NCBI RefSeq assembly: GCF_018324205.1
Contig: NZ_AP023356.1
Location: 8,748,501 to 8,812,500 of the forward strand
Direction: 5' to 3'
Source: Actinoplanes ianthinogenes
GTDB lineage: Bacteria; Actinomycetota; Actinomycetes; Mycobacteriales; Micromonosporaceae
Length of the DNA: 64,000 nt
The position numbers and the translations under genes are program-made. Numbering within the stretch: position 1 is the first letter of the stretch; every line of letters begins with the position of its first letter. Below the pieces are notes generated by a model that worked only from the letters and a program-made list of their open reading frames with translations, did not search any database and was not told where the DNA came from. Below are positions 55,776 to 63,680 of this stretch, piece by piece.

Positions 55776-57737
55776 TCAGACCCGCTCGGTGACCAGCCGG
55801 TGGACCTCGTTGAGCAGCGTCTGCGACTCGAACGGCTTCCGGATCAGCGGCGCGTCGGCCGGCATCTCCTGCCCACCCGGCGCCGGCCCGCTGGTGTAGC
55901 CGGACATGAACAGCACCGGCAGGTCCGGCCGCTCCCGCCGCAGCTCCGCGGCCAGCTGCGTCCCCGACATCCCCGGCATGATCACGTCGCTGAGCAGCAC
56001 GTCGAAGGCGAGCCCGTCCTCCCGGACCATCCGCAGCGCCTCGGCCGGGTGCGGCGCCGCGAACACCTGGTACCCGGCCTTGCGGAGCAGCCGGCAGACG
56101 ATGTCGCGGACCTGCTCCTCGTCCTCGACCACCAGGATCCGGCACCCGTCGCCGGCCGAGGGCGCGGCGGCCGGCGCGGGCGGGCTGACCCCGGGCGAGC
56201 CCTCCGCCCCGGCGGGCAGCCGCACCCGCAGCGTGGTGCCCCGTCCCGGCTCCGACTCCAGGCTGATCGTGCCGCCCGCGTCGGTCACCACTCCGTAGGC
56301 GGTCGCCAGCCCCAGCCCGGTCCCGCTGCCCCGCCCTTTCGTGGTGAAGAACGGCTCGAACGCCCGGGCCAGCACGTCCGGTGTCATCCCGCACCCGGTG
56401 TCGGTCACCGCGAGGCAGACCTGATCCTCCCCGTCACCGCCGTGCTCGAGACCGGTGCTGATGGTGAGCCGGCCGCCGGACGGCATCGCGGCCCGCGCGT
56501 TGAGCACCGCGTTCATCACCACCTGCTCCAGCTTGCTGCGGTCGATGACGACCGGCGGCAGTGACGGGACCAGCACCGTGCCGAGCTCGATGTCCTCGCC
56601 GAGGGTCCGCCCGAGCAGCCGCAGCATGTCCGAGGCGACCGCGTTGAGGTCGAGCAGCTCCGGCTTCGACGGCTCGGACCGGCTGAACAGCAGCAACTGG
56701 CGGGTCAGCGCCGCGCCCCGGGCGGCGGCCTGCTTGATCCCGGTGGCGTCCGGGCGGCTCGGATGCTCGTCGCCGAGCTCGTCGACCAGCATGTCGGCGT
56801 ACCCGGAGATCACCGCGAGGATGTTGTTGAAGTCGTGGGCGATGCCCCCGGCGAGCTGCCCGAGGGAGTCGAGCCGCTCCGACTGGCGCAGCTGGTGCTC
56901 GAGCTGGGCGCGTTCGCGTTCGGCGGCCATCCGCTCGGTGACGTCGCGCAGGATGCCCTCGACCGCCACGAGCTCGCCGGAGTCGCCGGTGACCGTGCTG
57001 GCCCGCTGCTCGATCCAGACCGTCTCGCCGTCGCGGCGGCGCAGCCGGAAAGTGATCGTCCCGGAGCGGGAGGAGCGCCACGACTGCTCGAAGATCGGGC
57101 GGTCCTCCGGCTCGATCCGGCTCATGATCAGTCCGGGGTCGGCGTAGAAGGCCTCGGCCGGGAAGCCGGTGATCGGCTCGACGGCGCGGCTCAGGTACTC
57201 CATCGCCGGGTCCGGGCCCAGCCGATAGCGGAAGATGATGTCCTGGGCGTGCTCGGCGAGCAGCCGGAACCGTTCCTCGCTGTCGCGCAGGGCGGCCTCG
57301 GCGCGGCTGCGCTCGGTGATGTCGGTGGAGATGCCGGCCACCGCGTACGGCCGCCCCACCTGGTCGATCAGCGGGAACTTGACGGTCAGGTACGTGCGCA
57401 CCCCGTCATCGCCGGGCGCCTGCTCCTCCATCTGCACCGGCACGCCGCCGGCGAGCGCCTGGAGGTCGTTCTCCCGGAACGCGTCGGCCATCTCCAGCGG
57501 GAACAGGTCGTGGTCGGTGAGCCCGACGATGTCCTCACGGCGCAGCCCGAACAGCCGCTCGTACTCCCGGTTGACCAGCAGATACCGCCCGTCGGAGTCG
57601 CGCATGTAGATGACCGCCGAGGTGTAGTCGATCAGCGCCATCAGCTGGTCGCGCCCGAGCGTGGGCATCGGGTGGCGTGTGCCGCCGCGCCCCCGTGTCC
57701 GCACCCCGCCCCCGGCTTCGTCGTCCGTCGCGCTCAC
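55776..57737 (-). CDS. Hybrid PAS histidine kinase with receiver domain
   Basis: A 653-residue soluble kinase. PAS 1 covers about residues 25-140 (VIYMRDSDGRYLLVNREYER). PAS/PAC 2 covers about 150-275. The dimerisation/phosphoacceptor motif is GGIAHDFNNILAVISGYADM. The ATP-binding lobe has the N box (VVMNAVLNARAAM) and G boxes (DTGCGM, GSGTGLGL). A C-terminal receiver follows (ILVVEDEEQV, phosphoacceptor Asp in LLSDVIMPGMSG). There is no membrane segment, so it senses cytoplasmic signals. GTG 57737 overlaps the stop of the upstream gene as GTGA, so it is coupled to that unknown protein. Confidence 0.94.
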   Translation of the reverse strand: MSATDDEAGGGVRTRGRGGTRHPMPTLGRDQLMALIDYTSAVIYMRDSDGRYLLVNREYERLFGLRREDIVGLTDHDLFPLEMADAFRENDLQALAGGVPVQMEEQAPGDDGVRTYLTVKFPLIDQVGRPYAVAGISTDITERSRAEAALRDSEERFRLLAEHAQDIIFRYRLGPDPAMEYLSRAVEPITGFPAEAFYADPGLIMSRIEPEDRPIFEQSWRSSRSGTITFRLRRRDGETVWIEQRASTVTGDSGELVAVEGILRDVTERMAAERERAQLEHQLRQSERLDSLGQLAGGIAHDFNNILAVISGYADMLVDELGDEHPSRPDATGIKQAAARGAALTRQLLLFSRSEPSKPELLDLNAVASDMLRLLGRTLGEDIELGTVLVPSLPPVVIDRSKLEQVVMNAVLNARAAMPSGGRLTISTGLEHGGDGEDQVCLAVTDTGCGMTPDVLARAFEPFFTTKGRGSGTGLGLATAYGVVTDAGGTISLESEPGRGTTLRVRLPAGAEGSPGVSPPAPAAAPSAGDGCRILVVEDEEQVRDIVCRLLRKAGYQVFAAPHPAEALRMVREDGLAFDVLLSDVIMPGMSGTQLAAELRRERPDLPVLFMSGYTSGPAPGGQEMPADAPLIRKPFESQTLLNEVHRLVTERV

Positions 57738-59047
57738 CCGATTAGTTCCAGCGCCACCGGCGCGGCCGCTCCCCGTCCGGAACGTACCCCCGTCTCCGGA
57801 ACGCTGTCCGGGTTTTCGCCGATCAGCACCGGGCGCAGAGCGGCGAGGGCGTGGTTCTGCCGGGCCCGGGTGATCCGCTCCAGGAACGTCTCGGTCATCC
57901 CGGTCGTGCCGGCCCGGTTCGACACCAGCTTCCGGTCGCCGATCCCGGCCTCGTCGCGCTGCCGCTGCGGTTTGAACAGGAACTTCTTGCTCAGCATCAG
58001 GTGCGCCCCGGAGACCCGGGCGTGCATGGCCAGCAGCCGGTACCAGTCGATCAGCGCCGGGTGGTGGGCGACGAGCCGGCGCAGGTCGCCCTCGTCGGAC
58101 AGCCGCAGCGTGGACTCGTCCACCCCGATCTCGGCGAGCAGGCGCTGCGGCAGGGTGGGCGCGACGATCAGGTCGTCGATCTCCTCGCGCTCGCGTTCGA
58201 GCAGCGCCGGGAAGAGCCGCCGGGCCTGCTGGTCGTAACCCTCCTCGGCGATGCCGAGCAGGAAATCCCGCTTGAGCGCCTCCGGGTCCAGCGCCCCGCT
58301 GGGCGGGATGTCACCCGGCGTCCAGTGCGCGGCGAACTGCCGGAACACGTCCATGAAGACCTCGGCGGCCATGGTCTGCTCGGGCGGCAAGGCCGCGAAA
58401 TCGATGAAGAGGCGGCGCAGCGCGCCCAACAGGACAGTTGCTTCCTGTACGCGATGCCGCGCGCTCTCCCCGATCAGATCGGCATGCTCGCGGGTCATCG
58501 GCTCCAGGAAACAGTTGACCGCCAGCTCGATCGCCTCGCCCTGCTTGACCAGCAGAAAGAACCGTTCCTCCCCGGCCGTGCCGGTGTAACTGCGGATCCG
58601 GCCGTCGTTGAACACCCCGGGCAGCTCGGCCACCACCTCGTCGTGCAGCCGCACCCGTACCGTGCCGACGTTCCACCGCACCAGCGACGCGTAACTGTCC
58701 CGCTCGTAGTGCCCGGTCCCGGTGTGCGCGGCCAGCGTCGCGAAGTAGGTCCGGAACGGGATGTGGTCGTCGACGACGAGCGGGTCGAAGGCACGCTCCG
58801 GGTGCTCGATGCCGCCCTCGGTGTGCTCCTGGAAATGCCGGGCCACCGAGGCGCCGACGAACCCGAGGTGCACCACGAGCCGCTGCGCCTGCGCCGGGGT
58901 CAGCTGGACGATGTCCGGCAGATGGTCCAGGACGTGCTCGTGCAGCTCGGTGATCAGCAGCTCGGGTGGCGCGTGATCTTTCAGGATGGCTTCGTTGAGG
59001 CGGGGAAGCTCGTGCAGCACCCAGTCGCCGACCTGTTCCGGAACCAT
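57734..59047 (-). CDS. Uncharacterised protein, first gene of the histidine kinase operon
   Basis: A 437-residue helical protein of no family I can name. Features seen: VLHELPRLNEAILKDHAPPE; several His-rich spots; a GTGHYERDSYASLVRWNVGT strand region; FFLLVKQGEAIELAVNCFLE; and a C-terminal stretch YRLLAMHARVSGAHLMLSKK. The helical, His-bearing character is weakly reminiscent of heme-dependent dioxygenase-like proteins (PrnB/IDO fold), which I cannot confirm. I place the start at ATG 59047 after GGAGG; the open frame extends to a TTG at 59194. Overlap with the kinase suggests it supplies the signal. Confidence 0.6.
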   Translation of the reverse strand: MVPEQVGDWVLHELPRLNEAILKDHAPPELLITELHEHVLDHLPDIVQLTPAQAQRLVVHLGFVGASVARHFQEHTEGGIEHPERAFDPLVVDDHIPFRTYFATLAAHTGTGHYERDSYASLVRWNVGTVRVRLHDEVVAELPGVFNDGRIRSYTGTAGEERFFLLVKQGEAIELAVNCFLEPMTREHADLIGESARHRVQEATVLLGALRRLFIDFAALPPEQTMAAEVFMDVFRQFAAHWTPGDIPPSGALDPEALKRDFLLGIAEEGYDQQARRLFPALLEREREEIDDLIVAPTLPQRLLAEIGVDESTLRLSDEGDLRRLVAHHPALIDWYRLLAMHARVSGAHLMLSKKFLFKPQRQRDEAGIGDRKLVSNRAGTTGMTETFLERITRARQNHALAALRPVLIGENPDSVPETGVRSGRGAAAPVALELIG

Positions 59048-59206
59048 CCGGAAAATCACCTCCGCGATCGTCTCCTCTGTTCCCTTCGGCGAGGTACCGG
59101 CAAATATGCGTGCGAACGGCTGTGACGGAGTCGCACCTTCCGCATGATCGGTGGTTCGGCGAGTAACGGCGAAGCACCTGATAAACCGCCACAAACCGGC
59201 GTTTGT

Positions 59207-59212
59207 TATCCT
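59207..59212 (+). promoter_or_regulatory. -10 box (TATCCT) of the MOSC gene
   Basis: TATCCT ends eight bases before the ATG at 59221 with no ribosome-binding site, as for the TetR gene. A leaderless or near-leaderless mRNA is likely. Confidence 0.5.
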
Positions 59213-59220
59213 GTCCGGTC

Positions 59221-60042
59221 ATGATCGTCTCGGACTTGTGGCGCTATCCGGTCAAGTCGTTGCGCGGCGAGCCGCTGCGTGAGGCCGAGGTGCGGCCGTG
59301 GGGGATCAGCGGGGACCGCCGGTGGATGGTGGTCGACCCGTCGGGCGAGAAGCTGTGGGCCGGCGAGCACCACGACATGGTCACCGTCTCCGCTGCCCGG
59401 ACCGGGCAGGGTCTCCGGTTGCGTGCCGGGGGCCGTCCCGACCTGCACGTCGACGAGCCGGTCGACGGCCCGCCGGTCGAGGTGCGGTTGCGCGGGGTGG
59501 GGCACGCGGTCTCCGCGGGCGACCCGGCCGACGCGTGGCTGAGTGAGGCGCTCGGTCGGCGGGTGCGCCTGGTGTGGCTGGCCGACCCGGCCCGCCGCCC
59601 GATGTCGGAGGCACACGGCGGCCGCCCCGGCGACGTGCTGAGCTTCGCTGACGCGGCCCCGTTGCTGCTCGCCACGCTCCCGTCACTGCGGCAGCTGGAC
59701 GACTGGATCGCGCAGAACGGCGGCGGCGCCCCCCTGGAGATGTCCCGCTTCCGCCCCAACCTGGTGATCGACGGCGACCTGCCCCCGTTCGCCGAGGACA
59801 CCTGGAACGAGGTTCAGGCCGGCGAGGTCCGCTTCCGCTTCGCCGAACACTGCGACCGCTGCGCGGTGACGACGCTGGACCCGGCCACCGGCCGGAGCGG
59901 CAAGGAGCCCATCCGCACCTTGGCCAGACACCGCCGCTGGGACGGCCAGGTCTGGTTCGGCATCCGGGTCGTCCCGCTCAACGAGGGCACCATCACCGTC
60001 GGCGACCCGGTCCGGGCCGAGGGGACGCGGTCTTCGCGGTAG
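59221..60042 (+). CDS. MOSC domain protein (mARC/YcbX-like molybdenum enzyme)
   Basis: A 273-residue protein. An N-terminal MOSC_N beta-barrel (IVSDLWRYPVKSLRGEPLRE, ISGDRRWMVVD) is followed by a MOSC domain (LEMSRFRPNLVIDGDLPPFA, HCDRCAVTTLDPATG). The Cys in CDRC is the usual molybdenum cofactor ligand. Members reduce N-hydroxylated compounds or carry sulfur for the cofactor. No [2Fe-2S] domain is fused, so an external partner is needed. It is divergent from the unknown gene of the kinase operon. Confidence 0.9.
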   Translation: MIVSDLWRYPVKSLRGEPLREAEVRPWGISGDRRWMVVDPSGEKLWAGEHHDMVTVSAARTGQGLRLRAGGRPDLHVDEPVDGPPVEVRLRGVGHAVSAGDPADAWLSEALGRRVRLVWLADPARRPMSEAHGGRPGDVLSFADAAPLLLATLPSLRQLDDWIAQNGGGAPLEMSRFRPNLVIDGDLPPFAEDTWNEVQAGEVRFRFAEHCDRCAVTTLDPATGRSGKEPIRTLARHRRWDGQVWFGIRVVPLNEGTITVGDPVRAEGTRSSR

Positions 60043-60070
60043 TGAGAGCCGGGCATGGCTCTGCTTGCTC

Positions 60071-60093
60071 TATATACACGCTACTTGTATATT
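60071..60093. promoter_or_regulatory. Inverted-repeat operator and -10 box of padR
   Basis: TATATACA (60071-60078) and TGTATATT (60086-60093) form an inverted repeat with a 7-base spacer and one mismatch. The right arm contains TATATT (60088-60093), a -10 box that ends eight bases before the ATG at 60102. A repressor bound here would block its own leaderless promoter. The A/T-rich site stands out in this GC-rich DNA. Confidence 0.6.
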
Positions 60094-60101
60094 CGGTCGC
60101 C

Positions 60102-60455
60102 ATGCGATCAACCTCGCGTGTCTCCCTGCGGGAGCCGTCCTACTTCGTGCTGGCCGCGCTGCTCGACGGCCGCCTGCATGGGTACGCCGTGGTCAAGCGG
60201 GTGGAGGAGTTGTCCGCGGGCCAGGTCAAGCTCGCCGCCGGCTCGCTGTACTCGGTGATCGACCGGCTGCTCGGCGAGGGCTACGTCGTGGCGGACGGCG
60301 AGGAGATCGTCAACGGCCGGGCCCGGCGCTACTACCGGCTGACCGAGAGCGGTCATCAGGTGCTCGCCCAGGAGGCGGACCGGCTCGCACAGGCGGCTCG
60401 TGTCGTGCACGAGAGGCTGACCCAACGACCGACGTGGAGGACTTCGCCGGCATGA
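60102..60455 (+). CDS. PadR family transcriptional repressor
   Basis: A 117-residue winged-helix protein: SYFVLAALLDGRLHGYAVVK, RVEELSAGQVKLAAGSLYSV, IDRLLGEGYVVADGEEIV, RRYYRLTESGHQVLAQE. This is the compact PadR-s2 type with a short C-terminal dimerisation helix. It probably represses its own operon through the inverted repeat at 60071. The stop overlaps the next gene as ATGA, and the partner is a membrane protein, a common pairing. Confidence 0.92.
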   Translation: MRSTSRVSLREPSYFVLAALLDGRLHGYAVVKRVEELSAGQVKLAAGSLYSVIDRLLGEGYVVADGEEIVNGRARRYYRLTESGHQVLAQEADRLAQAARVVHERLTQRPTWRTSPA

Positions 60456-61330
60456 GTGTCGACATCCTGGAACGCCGATATCGGGCGCTGTTACGGGCCT
60501 ACCCGGCCGACTACCGGCGGGAGCGCGCCGACGAGCTCCTGGAGGTGCTGGTCGCCGACGAGACCGGTGGGCGCCGCTGGCCCGAGCCGCGGCAGGCGAT
60601 CGCGCTGGTCCGCGGCGGGCTGCGGGTGCGCGGCGGCAGCGCGGCGGAGCGTCCGGCCGCCGTCCTGGTGTGGCAGGGCGTGCAGCTGGCCGCCCTGGCG
60701 GTGCTGGCACTGGGTGTGCTGGTCGCCCTGGACGACATGGAGGAGGCGTTCCGGTTCGGCGGACTGGACGCGCCTTTACTCGTACTCAAAGATCTGGGTC
60801 TGAATCTGGTCCTGTCGGCGGCGGCCCTGGTGGCGCTCTGGCTGAGGCGGCAGCGGCTGGCGATCGGGCTGGCCGTGGTGGCGATCGCGGGGCAGACCGC
60901 GGTGTCGCAGTATCTGTATCTCAACGGGTTGCCGCAGTGGTGGGCGCCGGTCGTGGCGTTGCCGCTGATGATCGCGGGCCTCTGGCGGCCCGGCGACGTT
61001 CCGCGGGTGGATCGGGGTAACGCGGCGCTGGTGACGGCCGGTGTGCTGGCGCTGCACCTGGTCCCGATCGATGGTCTGCACAATGTCGATCTGATGTCGC
61101 GGGTGCTGGCGGTGGCGGCCGCGGTGGGTGCCGCCACGGTCTTCCTGTGGTTCGCCACGGCCGACCAGCGGCTGCTCATCGCGGCGGCGCCGACGTTCGC
61201 GCTCACCACGCTGCACGAGGTCATGGTCGGATCGGAATCGATCAGCCAGACGCTGCCGTTCCTGGCGGTCGGCGTCGTCCTGGTGATCTGCGCGGTCGTC
61301 CTGACCCGCAGGCGGCAGGCGCGGGTCTGA
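60452..61330 (+). CDS. PadR-associated multi-pass membrane protein
   Basis: A 292-residue protein. The first 30 residues (ILERRYRALLRAYPADYRRE, RADELLEVL) are the soluble motif found on membrane proteins that follow PadR genes in actinobacteria. Six to eight hydrophobic segments follow, for example VWQGVQLAALAVLALGVLVA and FLAVGVVLVICAVVLTRRRQ. Function unknown; envelope-stress or permease roles have been suggested for similar pairs. Translation is coupled to padR. Confidence 0.8.
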   Translation: MSVDILERRYRALLRAYPADYRRERADELLEVLVADETGGRRWPEPRQAIALVRGGLRVRGGSAAERPAAVLVWQGVQLAALAVLALGVLVALDDMEEAFRFGGLDAPLLVLKDLGLNLVLSAAALVALWLRRQRLAIGLAVVAIAGQTAVSQYLYLNGLPQWWAPVVALPLMIAGLWRPGDVPRVDRGNAALVTAGVLALHLVPIDGLHNVDLMSRVLAVAAAVGAATVFLWFATADQRLLIAAAPTFALTTLHEVMVGSESISQTLPFLAVGVVLVICAVVLTRRRQARV

Positions 61331-61340
61331 GACCCGGTGA

Positions 61341-61364
61341 GGCGCGGGACGGCCGTCCCGCGCC
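61341..61364. terminator. Perfect 24-bp palindrome between convergent genes
   Basis: The sequence from 61341 to 61364 (starting GGCGCGGGACGG) is a perfect palindrome. It would fold into a stem of about 10 bp with a small loop. It lies between the stops of the convergent membrane-protein and beta-propeller genes and is a likely bidirectional terminator. Confidence 0.65.
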
Positions 61365-61373
61365 CCGAGGTCG

Positions 61374-62603
61374 TCAGCCGGTCGGGCCGGTCCAGCCGGC
61401 CGGGACGTGCGCGAGCCGGACGCGTTGCGGGTGGTCGCCGACCGCGACCGAGGTGACCTTCTGCCCGGTGGCGAAATCGATCGCGGTGACCTGGTCGGCG
61501 GCGCTCTCCGAGATGACGCAGGCGCGGCCGTCGCCGCTGACCGTGGCCCAGTACGGCTTGGCCGCCGGGACCAGCGTGCCCTCCTGGAGCGTGGCCCGGT
61601 CGACGATGGTGGTGTAGTCGTCCATCGTCCCGGCGACGCACAGCTTGCTGCCGTCCGGGCTCATCGACAGGCCGTGGTGCCGGGAGTCGTTGACGTACGT
61701 GGTCCGGTCGTCGCTGGTGGCCGGGTTCTTCGGCAGCGTCTTCACCCGGGTGATCTTGTCGGTGGCGACGTCGTACTCGACGACGCCGTTGAAGAACGAC
61801 ACCTGGAAGTACAGCTTCGCGAAGTCGGGGGTGAACACCCCGGGCCGGACCGCGTTGGACAGGTCGCCGCGGCCGAAGGCGTCCAAGCGGGACCGCATGT
61901 CGATGGTCTTCACGGTCTGGAACGTGGTGGTGTCGACCACGGTGATGTGCCGGTCGCCCTTGGTCCAGTCCAGCAGCGGGCTGTCCAGATCGGTCTCGAC
62001 GTTGCCGATCGACATGTTCCAGATGTACCGGCCGCCGTTGGTGAAGACGTTCTCGTGCGGCTTGTCGCCGGTGGCGAACGACCCGAGCTGCCTGCCGGTG
62101 GCGATGTCCAGCACGTGCACGGTGTTCGAGGTCGACGCGGAGACGGCGAGCTTGGTGCCGTCGGGTGAGACCGCCATGTGGTCGGCGCGGTAACCGGAGA
62201 CCGGGAACCGCCACTTGAGCTTGCCGGTGGTCAGGTCGATCGAGACGACGTCGGCGAAGCTGGGCCGTGACGCCACCAGAGCGGTGCCGTCCGGCGTGGA
62301 GTACAGGTCGTCGACCAGCTGGTCGTGCCCCTCGCCCGGCCCGTTGCGGATGCCGAGGAAGTAGATCAGCTTGATCGGGTTGAGATAGATCTCGGTCAGG
62401 CGCTGGTTCTTGTCCGGGACCACGTTGATCCGGCCGATCTTCGCGAAGTCGCCGGAGGACGTGATGACGTCGGCCGTGCCCTCCCAGTTGTTGCCGACGA
62501 ACATGACCTCCCGCAGCGCGGCGGCCGTTGCTGGTGTGCTGATCGTGGTGGCGGCCAGGACGGCCGCGGCGGCGGCGCCCAGGAAGCGGTGGGTAGCGCG
62601 CAT
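61374..62603 (-). CDS. Secreted YncE-like beta-propeller protein
   Basis: A 409-residue protein with a Sec signal (MRATHRFLGAAAAAVLAATT ending ATAA). Repeated propeller blades follow: SIDLTTGKLKWRFPVSGY, MAVSPDGTKLAVSASTSNTV, HVLDIATGRQLGSFATGD, GLSMSPDGSKLCVAGTMD. These have the PQQ-free, lactonase/YncE type of repeat, about seven blades. GGAG eight bases upstream supports ATG 62603. It is probably exported and binds or senses an extracellular ligand. Its function is unknown. Confidence 0.85.
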   Translation of the reverse strand: MRATHRFLGAAAAAVLAATTISTPATAAALREVMFVGNNWEGTADVITSSGDFAKIGRINVVPDKNQRLTEIYLNPIKLIYFLGIRNGPGEGHDQLVDDLYSTPDGTALVASRPSFADVVSIDLTTGKLKWRFPVSGYRADHMAVSPDGTKLAVSASTSNTVHVLDIATGRQLGSFATGDKPHENVFTNGGRYIWNMSIGNVETDLDSPLLDWTKGDRHITVVDTTTFQTVKTIDMRSRLDAFGRGDLSNAVRPGVFTPDFAKLYFQVSFFNGVVEYDVATDKITRVKTLPKNPATSDDRTTYVNDSRHHGLSMSPDGSKLCVAGTMDDYTTIVDRATLQEGTLVPAAKPYWATVSGDGRACVISESAADQVTAIDFATGQKVTSVAVGDHPQRVRLAHVPAGWTGPTG

Positions 62604-62737
62604 GTGTGCATCTCCAGGGGGTGCGAGCAATTTGAAACCCGGTGGTGTTTCTATTGACGCACCTGGATGGTATGCAGCAGTGGCGCGGATCACAAGGCGC
62701 CGTTTAACCGGTTGCCCCGGGTGTGGATCATGGAGGG

Positions 62738-63628
62738 ATGGTGAATCGGGCAGCGGCGGTGTCGGCTTTGCGGGGGCTCGCGATGGGCGACGCGTTCGGG
62801 GAGACGTGGTTCTTCCGTCCCGCCGCCGAGGTCGAGGCGGCGGTGGCCGGGCGGGAGGTCAAGGACGGCCCGTGGCCGTGGACCGACGACACCGCCATGG
62901 CGCTGTCGCTGGTGCGGATCCTGGACCGGCACGGCCGGGTCGAGCAGGATGCGCTGGCCACGGCGTTCGCGGACGCCTACGCGGCCGACCCGTACCGGTG
63001 CTACGGCGCGTCGATGCACGACGTGCTGATCGCGATCGGTCAGGGCGAGGCGTGGCCGGCGGTGACCGGGCGGCAGTTCGACGGGATGGGCTCATGGGGC
63101 AACGGCGCGGCGATGCGGGTGGCGCCGCTCGGGGCCTGGTTCGTCGACGACCTCGACCTGGTCGCGGCCGAGGCGGACCGGTCGGCGGCGGTCACCCACG
63201 CGCATCCGGAAGCGACCGCGGGCGCCGTGGCGGTGGCGATCGCGGCGGCGCTGAGCGTCCGGGGCATCGCGGGGGAGGAGCTGATCGGGGCGGTCGCCGA
63301 GTGGGTGCCGGACAGCGAGGTGGGGTCGCGGCTGCGGCGCGCCGGCCGGGTCGCCCTGACGGCCGACCCGCGGCATGTGGCCGGGATGCTCGGCTGCGGG
63401 ATGCAGATCTCGGCGGTCGACACGGTTCCGTACGCGATCTGGTGCGCCGCCGCGCATCTCGACGACCTGACCGAGGCGCTGTGGGCGACCGCGCTGCCCG
63501 GCGGTGACATCGACACGACCTGCGCGATCGTGGGCGGGATCATCGCCGGCCGCACCGGGCTCGCCGGGATTCCGGCCGATTGGCGCAGCGCCTGCGAGCC
63601 GCTGCCGGCCTGGGTCGACAGCATGTGA
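62738..63628 (+). CDS. ADP-ribosylglycohydrolase (DraG/ARH family)
   Basis: A 296-residue protein with the full set of metal and ADP-ribose motifs: LAMGDAFGETW, WPWTDDTAMALSLVRI, GSWGNGAAMRVAPLG and GGDIDTTCAIVGGI. Such enzymes remove ADP-ribose from proteins or small molecules, or act as immunity proteins to ADP-ribosylating toxins. No toxin or ADP-ribosyltransferase lies beside it here. GGAGG lies directly upstream of ATG 62738; GTG 62741 is an alternative with better spacing. Confidence 0.93.
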   Translation: MVNRAAAVSALRGLAMGDAFGETWFFRPAAEVEAAVAGREVKDGPWPWTDDTAMALSLVRILDRHGRVEQDALATAFADAYAADPYRCYGASMHDVLIAIGQGEAWPAVTGRQFDGMGSWGNGAAMRVAPLGAWFVDDLDLVAAEADRSAAVTHAHPEATAGAVAVAIAAALSVRGIAGEELIGAVAEWVPDSEVGSRLRRAGRVALTADPRHVAGMLGCGMQISAVDTVPYAIWCAAAHLDDLTEALWATALPGGDIDTTCAIVGGIIAGRTGLAGIPADWRSACEPLPAWVDSM

Positions 63629-63680
63629 AGTCTGCTCCGGTGCGCCTGACGTTGCGCCGGGCTGTTTCGTCGATGTCGGT

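Noticed and set aside
62738..63628. Toxin-immunity module around the ADP-ribosylglycohydrolase
   Set aside because: No ADP-ribosyltransferase or toxin-like gene lies next to it in the window.
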